A DNA stretch of 64,000 nucleotides from Cyanobium sp. ATX 6A2 (GTDB taxonomy: Bacteria > Cyanobacteriota > Cyanobacteriia > PCC-6307 > Cyanobiaceae). Both the position numbers and the translations under genes were made by a program. The stretch spans positions 1 to 64,000 of the forward strand of contig NZ_JAGQCU010000002.1 of the NCBI RefSeq assembly GCF_024346355.1. Reading direction: 5' to 3'. Positions 1 through 8,940 of this stretch are shown piece after piece. The notes under the pieces are model-generated. The model saw only the letters and a list, made by a program, of their open reading frames with translations. It did not search any database and was not told where the DNA came from. How positions within the stretch are numbered: position 1 is the stretch's first letter; each line of letters starts with the position of its first letter.

Positions 1-59
1 CGCTTCTTGGCGGTGGCCTGCTCGTAGTCACCGAATCCGAGCTGCTTGCTGCCCATCAT
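1..59 (-). CDS. IS5-type transposase, N-terminal fragment
   Basis: Reading the minus strand from 59 gives Met-Met-Gly-Ser-Lys-Gln-Leu-Gly-Phe-Gly-Asp-Tyr-Glu-Gln and then a lysine-rich stretch. This matches the start of a common IS5-family DDE transposase group. Two adjacent ATG codons (59 and 56) can serve as start. Only 19 codons are visible because the window begins inside the gene, so intactness cannot be judged. Confidence 0.6.
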   Translation of the reverse strand, partial: MMGSKQLGFGDYEQATAKK

Positions 60-125
60 CCCAGTGCGTACCAGCGATTGCAGAGGTATTTTCGCGCGGA
101 TGGCGCGGGTTTTCCAGAGCCTCCC
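1..125 (-). mobile_element. IS5-family insertion sequence, left part cut by window edge
   Basis: The end of an insertion sequence lies here. It contains the first codons of a transposase on the minus strand and about 65 bases of outer sequence. The element probably ends near 124/125, where the bases ctaa at 125-128 fit the YTAR-type target duplicated by IS5 elements. The other end and the second target copy are outside the window, so the boundary is inferred. Confidence 0.55.
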
Positions 126-173
126 TAACAACTGGCACTTTCTCACGCATGCTGACGTGCTGAATCCTGATGG

Positions 174-187
174 CGCATACTTATGCG
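174..187. promoter_or_regulatory. 14-nt palindrome upstream of SDR gene
   Basis: The sequence cgcata-ct-tatgcg is a perfect inverted repeat 19 bases before the start of the dehydrogenase gene. Its size and place would suit a dimeric repressor of TetR type, but no regulator gene is visible. It is a candidate site only. Confidence 0.25.
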
Positions 188-206
188 AATGGAAGAGGGA
201 TAGTCG

Positions 207-1043
207 ATGACCTTCTGGCAGAACAAGAGCGTCGTGATCACAGGTGGCGGTTCGGGCATCGGCAAAGCCTTGGGCGCAGGGCTCGCGCAACGGGGCGCCA
301 GGGTCTGGCTGAGCGATGTCAACGGCGACTCCGCAACTGAAGCCGCCAGCGAGATCGGCGGTGACGCGGAGTCCCTGGCACTGGATGTCACCGACGCGGA
401 CTCCATGGCAGCGCACATCGATGAAGTCGCACGTGTGCATGGCCGCATCGATGCGGTATTCAACAATGCTGGCATTGGTGTTGGAGGTGACATTCGCGAG
501 TTGAATCTGGCTCACTTCAACCGTTCGATCGACGTGAATATTCGTGGCGTAATCCACGGCATCATGGCTGCCTTCCCTCACATGAAAGCGCAAGGTGGTG
601 GCATCATCGTCAACACGGCCTCGGCCGCTGGCCTTCTGGGATTGCCCCTACTGGCGCCTTACTCCATGAGCAAGCACGCCGTCGTCGGCTTGAGCAGTGC
701 GCTGAGATTCGAGGCGGCCGAGCACGGCATTCAACTGAATGTTCTGTGTCCGATGGCCATCGAAACTCCGCTTCTCGAGACGGATATTTCCCGCGATCTC
801 GGTGCGTCGTGGCGCCCCGACATCAGGTCGTACCTCACTCAAGTGGGTGGGCCGCCCTACCCTGTCCACAAGTTCATCGACTATGCGTTACGACAGATCG
901 AAAAGAACAAGGGCATTGTCGTTGCGCCTTTCGGGGGTCGGGTGCGCGTCGCCCTCAGCAAGGTGCTGCCCGGTGTCATTGAGCATCTCACGAGGAAAGC
1001 CTATTTGGAAGCGCTCACGACCCGGCCGAAGGACTCTCCATGA
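207..1043 (+). CDS. SDR family NAD(P)-dependent oxidoreductase
   Basis: This 278-residue protein is a classical short-chain dehydrogenase. It has the dinucleotide motif TGGGSGIG near residues 12-19, the NNAG motif near residue 88, a catalytic Ser in NTASAAG and the YSMSK (YxxxK) active site. The substrate is unknown. The ATG at 207 follows a purine-rich stretch (gaagaggga). The gene is lower in GC and uses more AT-ending codons than the mol genes that follow, and it sits about 80 bases from the end of an IS5 element, so recent horizontal gain is plausible. Confidence 0.9.
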   Translation: MTFWQNKSVVITGGGSGIGKALGAGLAQRGARVWLSDVNGDSATEAASEIGGDAESLALDVTDADSMAAHIDEVARVHGRIDAVFNNAGIGVGGDIRELNLAHFNRSIDVNIRGVIHGIMAAFPHMKAQGGGIIVNTASAAGLLGLPLLAPYSMSKHAVVGLSSALRFEAAEHGIQLNVLCPMAIETPLLETDISRDLGASWRPDIRSYLTQVGGPPYPVHKFIDYALRQIEKNKGIVVAPFGGRVRVALSKVLPGVIEHLTRKAYLEALTTRPKDSP

Positions 1044-1110
1044 TCTCGCCGCGGTGCTCGGAGAGACGTAGCCACCGCCTGGCTTGAGCAGCCACGGCAG
1101 ATGCCCTTGA

Positions 1111-1695
1111 TCAGCCCTGCCCCGCCGGCTGATCGGCAGGCTCGCCCAGCCGCGGCAGCAGCGCCACCAGGTTGCAGGGGCGGGTGGTGGCGTCGAGCTG
1201 GGCGCGGATCAGGCGGTCCCAGGCGGTTTCCACCGCGTCCAGCGAACCGGGCAGCACGAAGATCACCGTGCCGTTGGCCACCCCGGCCAGGCAGCGGCTC
1301 TGCAGGCTGCTGGTGCCGATCGTGTCGAAGGAGAGCACCCGGAACAGCTCGCCGAACCCCTCGATCGTCTTGTCCAGCAGAGGGGCCACCGCCTCGGGTG
1401 TGCCGTCGCGGCCGGTGAGGCCGGTGCCGCCGCTGCTGATCACCACCTGCACCACCGGATCGGCAATCCAGCGGCTCACCTCCGCCCGGATGCGATAGCG
1501 GTCGTCGGGCACGATCAATCGCTCCGCCAGCCCATGGCCGGCCGCCTCCAGCCGCGCCTGCAGGGCAGCGCCGCTGGTGTCATCGGCCAAGGTGCGCGTG
1601 TCCGACACCGTGAGCAACGCCACCGTCAGTCCCACCGCTCCGCCGCCGCTGCAGCCATTGTGGGGGCGATCGGCACCGCCACCTCCACGAGCCAT
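1111..1695 (-). CDS. moaB: MoaB/MogA-like molybdopterin biosynthesis protein
   Basis: The product belongs to the MoaB/Mog family, which adenylates molybdopterin ahead of molybdate insertion. The core begins at VALLTVSDTR, and the motif SSGGTGLTGRDGTPEA is the family signature for substrate binding. I chose the ATG at 1695; a GTG at 1635, just before the core, is the alternative because the first 20 residues are glycine-rich and atypical. The chosen ATG overlaps head-to-head with the ATG of moaD at 1694 inside ccatgg. The gene is divergent from moaD-moaE, within a molybdenum cofactor cluster that would serve enzymes such as nitrate reductase. Confidence 0.88.
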   Translation of the reverse strand: MARGGGGADRPHNGCSGGGAVGLTVALLTVSDTRTLADDTSGAALQARLEAAGHGLAERLIVPDDRYRIRAEVSRWIADPVVQVVISSGGTGLTGRDGTPEAVAPLLDKTIEGFGELFRVLSFDTIGTSSLQSRCLAGVANGTVIFVLPGSLDAVETAWDRLIRAQLDATTRPCNLVALLPRLGEPADQPAGQG

Positions 1696-1942
1696 GGGCC
1701 ACACCCCGGAGCTGCGCGTGCTGCTGTTCGCCGCCCTGCGCGAGCGGGCCGGCTGGCGGGAACGCCAGCTCGCCGCGACCCGCGGCGCCACCCCCACCAC
1801 GGTGTGGGGCCAGTTGGGGCTGGAGCCCGCCGATCCCGCCGCCACCATCCGCGTGGCGATCAACCAGCGCTTCGCCCGCTGGGACTCACCCCTGGCCGGC
1901 GGCGATGAGCTGGCCTTCCTGCCACCGATCAGCGGCGGCTGA
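1694..1942 (+). CDS. moaD: MoaD, molybdopterin synthase small subunit
   Basis: This is an 82-residue ubiquitin-like sulfur carrier. It starts with the typical strand ELRVLLFAALRERAG and ends in Gly-Gly, the tail that is thiocarboxylated and donates sulfur to precursor Z in the MoaD-MoaE complex. The start at 1694 gives the expected family length. The gene ends 13 bases before moaE. Confidence 0.9.
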   Translation: MGHTPELRVLLFAALRERAGWRERQLAATRGATPTTVWGQLGLEPADPAATIRVAINQRFARWDSPLAGGDELAFLPPISGG

Positions 1943-1955
1943 CCCCCCAGTGCCC

Positions 1956-2417
1956 ATGGCCGCGCCGCTGCTCACGATCGAGCTGGACCCCGGGCCCTTC
2001 CAGCCACTGGGGGCTCTCGAGGGCTGGCAGAGCCTGGTGTGCTCCCGCCTGGGCGGCCTGCCGGCCGCCGAGAGCAGCTTCGTGGGCCGGGTGCGGCCCC
2101 ACACCAGCGCCGGCCAGCCCCTGGCCGCCCTGGAGCTCGAGCACTACCCCGGCATGACCGAAACCCAGCTGCAGCGGCTGGCGGCCGCGGCGGCCAGCCC
2201 CCCCGAAGTGGCCGCCGTGCTGGTGCGGCACCGGATCGGCCGGGTGCTGCCGGGCGATCCGATCGTGCTGGTGGCCGTGGCCGCCGACCGCCGTGGCCCC
2301 GCCCAGCGCTGCTGCCAGGAGCTGCTGGAAGCCCTCAAGCACGAGGCGCCCTTCTGGAAGCGGGAGTGGCTGGCGGATGGCAGCGGCCACTGGCTGGGGG
2401 GCAACACGCCGCTCTGA
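1956..2417 (+). CDS. moaE: MoaE, molybdopterin synthase catalytic subunit
   Basis: The 153-residue product is the large subunit of molybdopterin synthase. It shows the conserved FVGRVRPH region, the LELEHYPGMTE segment, HRIGRVLPGD, and the C-terminal lysine region LKHEAPFWKREW that holds the catalytic lysines. It is encoded 13 bases after moaD, consistent with equimolar expression. The ATG at 1956 is preferred to an upstream GTG (1905), which would overlap moaD. Confidence 0.93.
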   Translation: MAAPLLTIELDPGPFQPLGALEGWQSLVCSRLGGLPAAESSFVGRVRPHTSAGQPLAALELEHYPGMTETQLQRLAAAAASPPEVAAVLVRHRIGRVLPGDPIVLVAVAADRRGPAQRCCQELLEALKHEAPFWKREWLADGSGHWLGGNTPL

Positions 2418-2438
2418 ACGCCAGGCTCTGAACGCCAG
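2411..2438 (+). repeat. 14-bp direct duplication spanning the moaE stop codon
   Basis: The unit gctctgaacgccag occurs twice without a gap (2411-2424 and 2425-2438). The first copy contains the moaE stop codon. It looks like a small local duplication and has no visible role. Confidence 0.6.
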
Positions 2439-2451
2439 AGGGAGACACCAC

Positions 2452-3726
2452 TCAGAAGATCGGCAGCCGCAGCAACTGGGCCCAGAGCTCGGTGCCGGCG
2501 TCGAGCGCGCCCAGCTCGGCGGGGATCTCCAGCAGCAGGTCGGCCCGGTGCAGCGAGCCGATGCGCGAGGAGGCCTGGGAGCCGCTCACCCGGGCCAGCA
2601 GCGCCCCATCGGCAGCCACCACCAGCTGGGCCCGGGCCAGTTCAGGCCGGCCCGCACCGCGACGCAGCGCCTCCTCCAGCCGCACCTTCAGGCGCGGCAG
2701 CGGCACCGGCTCAGTCCCCTCCAGCCGCTGCAGCGCCGGCCAGAGCAGCTGCAGCGCCGTGATCGCCGCCGCCACCGGGTTGCCCGGCAGCCCGAAAAAC
2801 GGCAGCCGCCGCTCCCCCTGCTCCAGATGTCCATAGGCAAAGGGCCGGCCCGGCTTGAGAAACAGCTTCCAGAAGCCCACCTGCCCCAGTTCCGCCACCA
2901 GAGCGCGGATCCAGTCGCTGTCGCCGGACGACACGCCGCCGGTGCTCACCACCACATCGCAGCAACCGGCCAGCTCCAGCAGGGCCTGGCGCAGCGCTTC
3001 CGGCTGATCGGCCACCACCCTCCGCTGCGCCACCCCGAAGCCGAGCCGCTCCAGCAGGGCGGCCAGCAGGGTGGAATTGCTCTCCCAGATCAGGCCTGGG
3101 GCCCGCGGCAGGCCCGGCAGCAGGAGTTCATCGCCGCTGATCAGCAGCCCCAACCGCGGCCGCCGCCACACCGCCAAGCGCTCCACACCACAGCTGGCCA
3201 GCCGACCCAGCTCCGCCACCCCCAGCCGCTGGCCCGCCACCACCAGCTCCTGGCCCGCGGCGGCCTCCTCCTCGGGCCCGCGGATCCAGGGGTTGGGGCC
3301 GCAGGCGCCCACCAGCTCGATCGCCACGCCGTCGGCCTCCTCCAGGGCGCGCACCAGCTCCTGGGGCAGCACCCGCCCACTGCCCTCCGGCACCACGGCC
3401 CCGGTGAGGATGCGCACCGCCTGGCCGGGCTCGAGAGCGCCCGCGAACGGCTCGCCCGCCGCCGAACGGCCCACCAGCCACCAGCGATCTCCCGGCCGAG
3501 GCCCCCCCGCACCGGCGATGGCGTAGCCGTCCATGATCGAGGCCCGAAAGCCCGGCACCGCCGTCGCGGCAGGCACCGCCGCAGCGGTGACGCGGCCGGC
3601 ACAGGAGGCCAGCGGCAGCTCTTCACTCACCCCCAGCGGCTGCAGCGTCTCGAGGATGCGGGTCAGGGCCTGATCGAGCGGCAGACCTTCGCGGCCGTAG
3701 GGCTCCTGGGAGGTGGTGTCAGCCAT
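2452..3726 (-). CDS. moeA: MoeA, molybdopterin molybdotransferase
   Basis: This 424-residue enzyme inserts molybdate into adenylated molybdopterin. It carries the MoeA hallmark SIMDGYAI near the N-terminus, the MoaB-like core with [12 protein letters not shown], and the conserved GLPGNPVAA segment. I chose the ATG at 3726 (MADTTSQEP), which overlaps the end of moaC by 8 bases. A GTG at 3744 would add six residues. The overlap points to translation coupled to moaC on one minus-strand transcript. Confidence 0.92.
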   Translation of the reverse strand: MADTTSQEPYGREGLPLDQALTRILETLQPLGVSEELPLASCAGRVTAAAVPAATAVPGFRASIMDGYAIAGAGGPRPGDRWWLVGRSAAGEPFAGALEPGQAVRILTGAVVPEGSGRVLPQELVRALEEADGVAIELVGACGPNPWIRGPEEEAAAGQELVVAGQRLGVAELGRLASCGVERLAVWRRPRLGLLISGDELLLPGLPRAPGLIWESNSTLLAALLERLGFGVAQRRVVADQPEALRQALLELAGCCDVVVSTGGVSSGDSDWIRALVAELGQVGFWKLFLKPGRPFAYGHLEQGERRLPFFGLPGNPVAAAITALQLLWPALQRLEGTEPVPLPRLKVRLEEALRRGAGRPELARAQLVVAADGALLARVSGSQASSRIGSLHRADLLLEIPAELGALDAGTELWAQLLRLPIF

Positions 3727-4201
3727 CGGGGTGGCGCCAGTCACCCTGGCGGCCGCCGCTCTTGCGCAGCACCCGCACCGGCCCGATGGTCATGGCCGGG
3801 TCCACGGCCTTGAGCATGTCGTAGAGGGTGAGCAGCCCCACCTGCACGGCGGTGAGCGCCTCCATCTCCACCCCCGTCGGACCGGTGGTGCGGGCCTGGG
3901 CCCAGAGCCGCAGACCACTGCCATCGGCGGCGGGATGGATCGCCACCTCCACACCCGTGAGCGCGATCGGGTGGCAGAGGGGGATCAGCTCCCAGGTGCG
4001 CTTGGCGGCCTGGATCGCCGCCACCCGGGCCACCGCCAGCACGTCCCCCTTGGGGGCCCCACCAGAACGCACCAGGGCCAGCGTCTGCGGCGCCATGGCG
4101 ATCAGGCCCTCGGCCTCGGCCTCACGCCTGCTGGCCGGGCGATCCCCCACCTCCACCATGTGCGCCTCGCCGGCGGCGTTGAGATGGCTCAGCTCCGGCA
4201 C
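3719..4201 (-). CDS. moaC: MoaC, cyclic pyranopterin monophosphate synthase
   Basis: The 160-residue protein catalyses the second half of cyclic pyranopterin formation, after MoaA. Family signatures are [15 protein letters not shown] at the start, [17 protein letters not shown], the LIPLCHP active-site motif, and [25 protein letters not shown]. Length is standard. It is the first gene of a moaC-moeA pair; moaA is not in the window. Confidence 0.95.
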   Translation of the reverse strand: MPELSHLNAAGEAHMVEVGDRPASRREAEAEGLIAMAPQTLALVRSGGAPKGDVLAVARVAAIQAAKRTWELIPLCHPIALTGVEVAIHPAADGSGLRLWAQARTTGPTGVEMEALTAVQVGLLTLYDMLKAVDPAMTIGPVRVLRKSGGRQGDWRHPDG

Positions 4202-4307
4202 TGCAAACCCATCCGCGGCGTGCCTCCAGCATGGTCGACGGCTCCGGCTCTCCAGGCAAGGGGGGTGGCGGCGATGATGCCCTCTCCCCCCCAGTCAGCG
4301 CCTGACC

Positions 4308-5282
4308 ATGCCAACCGCCGGCACCAGCTCCGCGGCGCCGGACGCCACCCTGGCCCCGCCCAACTGGGCCGACGACAGCACCCCGCTGGGGCGACTGATC
4401 TCGGCCGTGCTGGCGGTGGAGCCCCTGCGCCAGCTGCTGTTTCAGCAGGCCCGCAGCATGATGATCCGCACTGCCGAGCAGCGGGGCATCCCCTGGCGTG
4501 CCCGCCGCGACGAGCTGCGCCGCCAGGCCGAACCGCTGCTGGCCGCCTGCACCAACCCGGCCACCACCACCCCCCACTACTACCGGGCCCGCTTCCACGC
4601 CTACAACCAGGGCAATCTCTGCTGGCAGGCGGCCTGCGAGGCGGAGCAGGCCACCGCTTCAGTGGCGCTGCGGGTGTGGAAGAACGAACCGCTCACGCCC
4701 GAAGCCGCCGAGGCGCGCATGCGCGAAGCGATCTTCGCGGCGATCGCGCCCAGCCTCACCAGCCCGGTGCGGGATGCGCTCGATGTGGGCTGTTCGGTGG
4801 GCATCAGCACCCTGCTGCTCAAAACCTGGATCGAGGCCCGCCAGGGCCACCCCGTGCGCGTCAGCGGGCTCGACCTCTCCCCCCAGATGCTGGCGGTGGC
4901 GACGGTGCGCGATCACCAACACCGCATCCACGCCTGGCACCACGCCGCGGCCGAGGCCACCGGCCTGCCGCCGGCCAGCGTCGATCTGATCACCCTGCAG
5001 TTCGTGTGCCACGAATTGCCGGCCGAGGCCATCGCCGCGGTGCTGCGCGAGGCCGCCAGGCTGCTGCGCCCCGGCGGGGTGCTGGCGATGGTGGATCAGG
5101 ATCCGCAGTCACCCACCATCCGTGCCATGCCAGCCCCCCTGGCCACCCTGCTCAAGAGCACCGAGCCCTATCTGGCCGAGTACTTCGCCCTCGACATGGA
5201 GGCCGCTCTCCGGCAGGTGGGCTTCACGGACATCCGCTGCGTCGCCTCCGACCACCGCCACCGTGTGCTTGTGGCCCGTTGA
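4308..5282 (+). CDS. class I SAM-dependent methyltransferase
   Basis: The 324-residue product has a helical N-terminal part of about 140 residues followed by a Rossmann methyltransferase domain. Motif I is DVGCSVGIST, motif II includes SGLDLSPQML, and the post-I and motif III region is PASVDLITLQFVCHELP followed by LLRPGGVLAMVD. The substrate cannot be read from the sequence. The TGA stop overlaps a TTG start for the following transporter, so the two are probably co-translated. Confidence 0.85.
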   Translation: MPTAGTSSAAPDATLAPPNWADDSTPLGRLISAVLAVEPLRQLLFQQARSMMIRTAEQRGIPWRARRDELRRQAEPLLAACTNPATTTPHYYRARFHAYNQGNLCWQAACEAEQATASVALRVWKNEPLTPEAAEARMREAIFAAIAPSLTSPVRDALDVGCSVGISTLLLKTWIEARQGHPVRVSGLDLSPQMLAVATVRDHQHRIHAWHHAAAEATGLPPASVDLITLQFVCHELPAEAIAAVLREAARLLRPGGVLAMVDQDPQSPTIRAMPAPLATLLKSTEPYLAEYFALDMEAALRQVGFTDIRCVASDHRHRVLVAR

Positions 5283-6547
5283 ACCGCCAGTCCCTGACCC
5301 TGGCCCAAGGTCAGTCGCGCCGCTCCGCCCTCCTCTGCGCGTTTCTCACGCTGCTCAACGACCGCCTGAGCGAAACGCTGATCTTTCCCCTGCTGCCCTT
5401 CCTGCTGGCCGGCTTCACCGGCGACGGGCGCGTGCTGGGCCTGCTCACCGGCAGCTATGCCTTGGCCCAGTTCGCGGTCACCCCCTTGATCGGGGCCCTC
5501 AGTGATCGCTTCGGCCGCCGACCGGTGATCTCGGTGTGCGTGGCCGGCTCGGTGCTGGGCATTGGCCTGTTCGCCCTCACGATCACCACCGACTGGCAGA
5601 GCCTGCCCTGGGCCGCCGGGTCCAGCCTGCCCCTGGCGCTGCTGTTCGTGGCCAGGCTGATCGATGGTGTGAGCGGTGGCACCGCCGCCACCGCCGGCGC
5701 CGTGCTGGCGGACATCTCGCCGCCGGAGCAGCGGGCCCGGGCCTTCGGGCTGATCGGGGTGGCCTTCGGGCTCGGCTTTATCCTCGGCCCGGCCCTGGGG
5801 GGCGTGCTGGGGCGGGTGCACGTGAACCTGCCGGTGTTGGTGGCCGTGGCCATCGCCCTGCTGAATCTGGTGCTGGTGCTCACGCTGCTGCCTGAAACCC
5901 ATCCGATCGATGCCCGCATCCCACTGCCGCGCAAGCGGGAGCTGCAGCCCTTCACCCAGCTGGCCCGGGTGTTCAGCAATCCCCAGGTGCGGCGGCTGTG
6001 CGCGGCCTTCTTCCTGTTCTTCCTGGCCTTCAACGGCTTCGCCGCCGTGCTGATTCTTTACTTCAAGCAGCAGTTCGGCTGGGGGCCTGGCCTGGCGGGT
6101 GCCGCCTTCGTCGTGGTGGGGGTGGTGGCCACGGTGGTGCAGGGGGGCCTGATCGGTCCACTGGTGACGCGCTTCGGCGAGTGGCGCCTCACCCTGGCAG
6201 GGATCGGCTTCGTGATCAGCGGCTGCGCCCTGATCCTGCTGGCCACGGCCGAGACCTCCCGCGCCGTGGTGTTTCCGGCGGTGGCGATCCTGGCCCTGGG
6301 CACGGGTCTGGTCACCCCCTGCCTGCGCTCCCAGGTGTCGCGCCGCCTTGATTCCAGCGGCCAGGGAGCGGCCCTGGGCAGCCTGCAGGGCCTGCAGAGC
6401 CTGGGCAGCTTCATCGGTCCGGCGCTGGCCGGGCTGGCCTACGAAACCCTGGGACGCACCAGCCCCTTCTGGCTGGGCCTCAGCCTGCTGCTGTGGGTGG
6501 CGGCCATGGTGGCCGGCGGCGCCCGGCGCATGGGCGCCGCCCCCTGA
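5279..6547 (+). CDS. MFS transporter, drug-efflux-like
   Basis: About 420 residues with some twelve hydrophobic segments. The cytoplasmic loop between helices 2 and 3 carries GALSDRFGRRPV, the major facilitator motif A, and IGVAFGLGFILGPALGG resembles the motif C of drug:H+ antiporters. No ATG precedes the first helix in frame; I chose TTG at 5279, which overlaps the methyltransferase stop as TTGA. The substrate is not identifiable. Confidence 0.87.
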   Translation: MNRQSLTLAQGQSRRSALLCAFLTLLNDRLSETLIFPLLPFLLAGFTGDGRVLGLLTGSYALAQFAVTPLIGALSDRFGRRPVISVCVAGSVLGIGLFALTITTDWQSLPWAAGSSLPLALLFVARLIDGVSGGTAATAGAVLADISPPEQRARAFGLIGVAFGLGFILGPALGGVLGRVHVNLPVLVAVAIALLNLVLVLTLLPETHPIDARIPLPRKRELQPFTQLARVFSNPQVRRLCAAFFLFFLAFNGFAAVLILYFKQQFGWGPGLAGAAFVVVGVVATVVQGGLIGPLVTRFGEWRLTLAGIGFVISGCALILLATAETSRAVVFPAVAILALGTGLVTPCLRSQVSRRLDSSGQGAALGSLQGLQSLGSFIGPALAGLAYETLGRTSPFWLGLSLLLWVAAMVAGGARRMGAAP

Positions 6548-6621
6548 GCCCACAGCGGGTTCACACGGCGTCAAGCAAGCGGGGCACCGGACACAGCGCC
6601 CGTGATTGCTACGGTCGATCC

Positions 6622-8760
6622 ATGAGTAAAGCCGCCCCCAAGGTCTCCCCCGAGCTCTACATCAACAGGGAGCTCAGCTGGATCGACTTCAACTACCGGG
6701 TGCTGGCCCAGGCGCTCGACGAGCACACGCCGCTGCTGGAGCAGGCCAAGTTCAGCGCCATCTTCAGCAACAACCTCGACGAGTTCTTCATGGTGAGGGT
6801 GGCCTCCCTGAAGAGCCAGCTGGAGGCCGGCGTCTCCACCCTCAGCGACGACGGCCTCACCCCGCAGCAGCAGCTGGAGGCGATCCAGCACAAACTGCGG
6901 CCCCTGCTCGACCTGCAGCAGCAGCACTACCGTCATTCGCTCAAGGGTCAGCTGGCTGACCAGGGCGTTCACCTGATCGATTACGCCAACCTCCAGGAGG
7001 ATCAGCGGCAGTGGGTGGACGACTACTTCCGCAACGCCGTGTTCCCGGTGCTCACACCGCTGGCGGTGGACCCCTCCCATCCCTTCCCCTACATCAGCAA
7101 CCTCAGCCTCAATGTGGCGGTGCTGGTGCGCGACCCCGACAGCGGCCGGCAGCAGTTCGCGCGGGTGAAGGTGCCCCAGAAGATCCTGCCCCGCTTCCTG
7201 CCCATCCCGCCCAGGCTCAGCGGCCGGAGTCCGGATCCGGTGTTCACGGCCGTGCCGCTGGAGCAGGTGGTGGCCTTCAACCTCAGCCTGCTGTTCCCCG
7301 GCATGAGCGTGGAGGGGCACTACTTCTTCCGCGTCACCCGCGACGCCGACCTGGAGCTGCGGGATCTCGAGGCCGACGACCTGATGGAGGCCCTTGAGGC
7401 GGGCCTGCGCAAGCGCCGTCGCGGCGGTGAGGTGTTGCGCCTGGAGGTCACCGATGAGATGCCCGAATCAGTGCTCCAGCAGCTGATGGAGGGGGCCGAT
7501 GTGGAAGTCGATGACGTCTATCGGATCAATGGCCCTCTCGGTCTCGACGACCTCATGGGCCTGCTGGGCGTGCCCCTGGCCCGCCTCAAGGACCAGCCCT
7601 TCAAGGGCCGCACCCCGCCCGCCCTGGCGCGCACCCAGAAGAGCCAGCTCCAGGATGGCTCGATCAAGGAGGAGGAGTTCGAGAGCATTTTTTCGGTGAT
7701 CCGCCGCGGCGATGTGCTGCTGCACCACCCCTACGACCTGTTCGCCGCCTCGGTGGAGGAATTTCTCAACCAGGCCGCCGACGACCCCTCGGTGCTGGCG
7801 ATCAAGATGACGCTCTACCGCACCTCCAAGGATTCCCCGGTGGTGGCAGCCCTGATCCGGGCAGCCGAGAACGGCAAGCAGGTGATGGCCCTGGTGGAGC
7901 TCAAGGCCCGTTTCGATGAGGACAACAACATCCAGTGGGCCCGCCAACTGGAGAGTTCAGGCGTGCATGTGGTGTATGGGGTGATCGGGCTCAAGACCCA
8001 CACCAAGATCCTGCTGGTGATCCGCCGCGAGAAACGGGGGCTGAACAGCTATGTGCACATCGGCACCGGCAACTACAACTCCAAAACCTCCAGCCTCTAC
8101 ACCGACCTGGGCCTGCTCACGGCCCGTCCCGAATTCGGCGCCGATCTGGTGGAGCTGTTCAACTACCTCACCGGCTTCTCCAAACAGCAGAGTTTCCGGC
8201 GTCTGCTGGTGGCCCCGGTAACGCTGCGCAAAGGCATGGAGGATCTCATCCGCCGTGAGATCAGCCACGCCCAGGCCGGCCGTGGCGGCCACATCCGCGC
8301 CAAGATGAACGCCCTGGTGGATCCGGCGATCATCGCCCTGCTCTATCAGGCCTCCCAGGCCGGTGTGCAGATCGACCTCGTGGTGCGGGGCATGTGCTGC
8401 CTGAGGCCAGCTCTGGAGGGCATCAGCGACCACATCCGCGTGGTGAGCGTGATTGGCCGCTTCCTTGAGCACTCCCGGATGTTCTGGTTCGGCAACGCCG
8501 GCGAGCCGGAAATCTTCCTGGGCAGCGCCGACTGGATGCCGCGCAACCTCGACCGACGCGTGGAGGCGGTGGCGCCGATCGATGATCCAGACCTGCGCCG
8601 GCAGCTCGAGGGCCTGCTGGATGTCTACTTCAACGACACCGGCGCCTGGCACATGGGTCCGGACGGGCAGTTCAGCCAGCCGCTGCAGGAGGGCGAGCCA
8701 CAGCTGGTCCAGCAGGAGCTGATGGACCGCTGGCGCGGCGGGTTGGTTGATGCAGGCTGA
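6622..8760 (+). CDS. ppk: polyphosphate kinase 1
   Basis: This 712-residue enzyme reversibly transfers the gamma phosphate of ATP to polyphosphate. The N-terminal domain begins with the canonical YINRELSWIDFNYRVL, followed by SNNLDEFFMVRVASLK. The phosphohistidine is the His in LKTHTKILLVIRRE, and the C-terminal domain shows NYNSKTSSLYTDLGLLT and MNALVDPAIIALLY. ATG 6622 gives normal family length. It stands alone, with 74 bases to the upstream MFS gene. Confidence 0.96.
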   Translation: MSKAAPKVSPELYINRELSWIDFNYRVLAQALDEHTPLLEQAKFSAIFSNNLDEFFMVRVASLKSQLEAGVSTLSDDGLTPQQQLEAIQHKLRPLLDLQQQHYRHSLKGQLADQGVHLIDYANLQEDQRQWVDDYFRNAVFPVLTPLAVDPSHPFPYISNLSLNVAVLVRDPDSGRQQFARVKVPQKILPRFLPIPPRLSGRSPDPVFTAVPLEQVVAFNLSLLFPGMSVEGHYFFRVTRDADLELRDLEADDLMEALEAGLRKRRRGGEVLRLEVTDEMPESVLQQLMEGADVEVDDVYRINGPLGLDDLMGLLGVPLARLKDQPFKGRTPPALARTQKSQLQDGSIKEEEFESIFSVIRRGDVLLHHPYDLFAASVEEFLNQAADDPSVLAIKMTLYRTSKDSPVVAALIRAAENGKQVMALVELKARFDEDNNIQWARQLESSGVHVVYGVIGLKTHTKILLVIRREKRGLNSYVHIGTGNYNSKTSSLYTDLGLLTARPEFGADLVELFNYLTGFSKQQSFRRLLVAPVTLRKGMEDLIRREISHAQAGRGGHIRAKMNALVDPAIIALLYQASQAGVQIDLVVRGMCCLRPALEGISDHIRVVSVIGRFLEHSRMFWFGNAGEPEIFLGSADWMPRNLDRRVEAVAPIDDPDLRRQLEGLLDVYFNDTGAWHMGPDGQFSQPLQEGEPQLVQQELMDRWRGGLVDAG

Positions 8761-8900
8761 GGGGGCAACTGCGGCGGCGGTTGGCATCCGTTGACACCAA
8801 ACTGATGTCCAGCCAGTACCACATAGCTGGCGCCACTGAATCACAGACGATCACCGATCCGGAAACCGTTCAAGATCCGCCTCCTGTAACCATCGAGGGG

Positions 8901-8909
8901 TGCTACATT
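8901..8909 (+). promoter_or_regulatory. possible extended -10 element of the sigma factor gene
   Basis: The string tgctacatt resembles an extended -10 box (TGn followed by a TATAAT-like hexamer), 31 bases before the sigma factor start. No good -35 box lies at the right distance. A TTGACA also occurs further upstream near 8791. This is a weak assignment from consensus alone. Confidence 0.25.
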
Positions 8910-8940
8910 CCGCGCACAATTGATTTCGGGAGGCAAGGGT

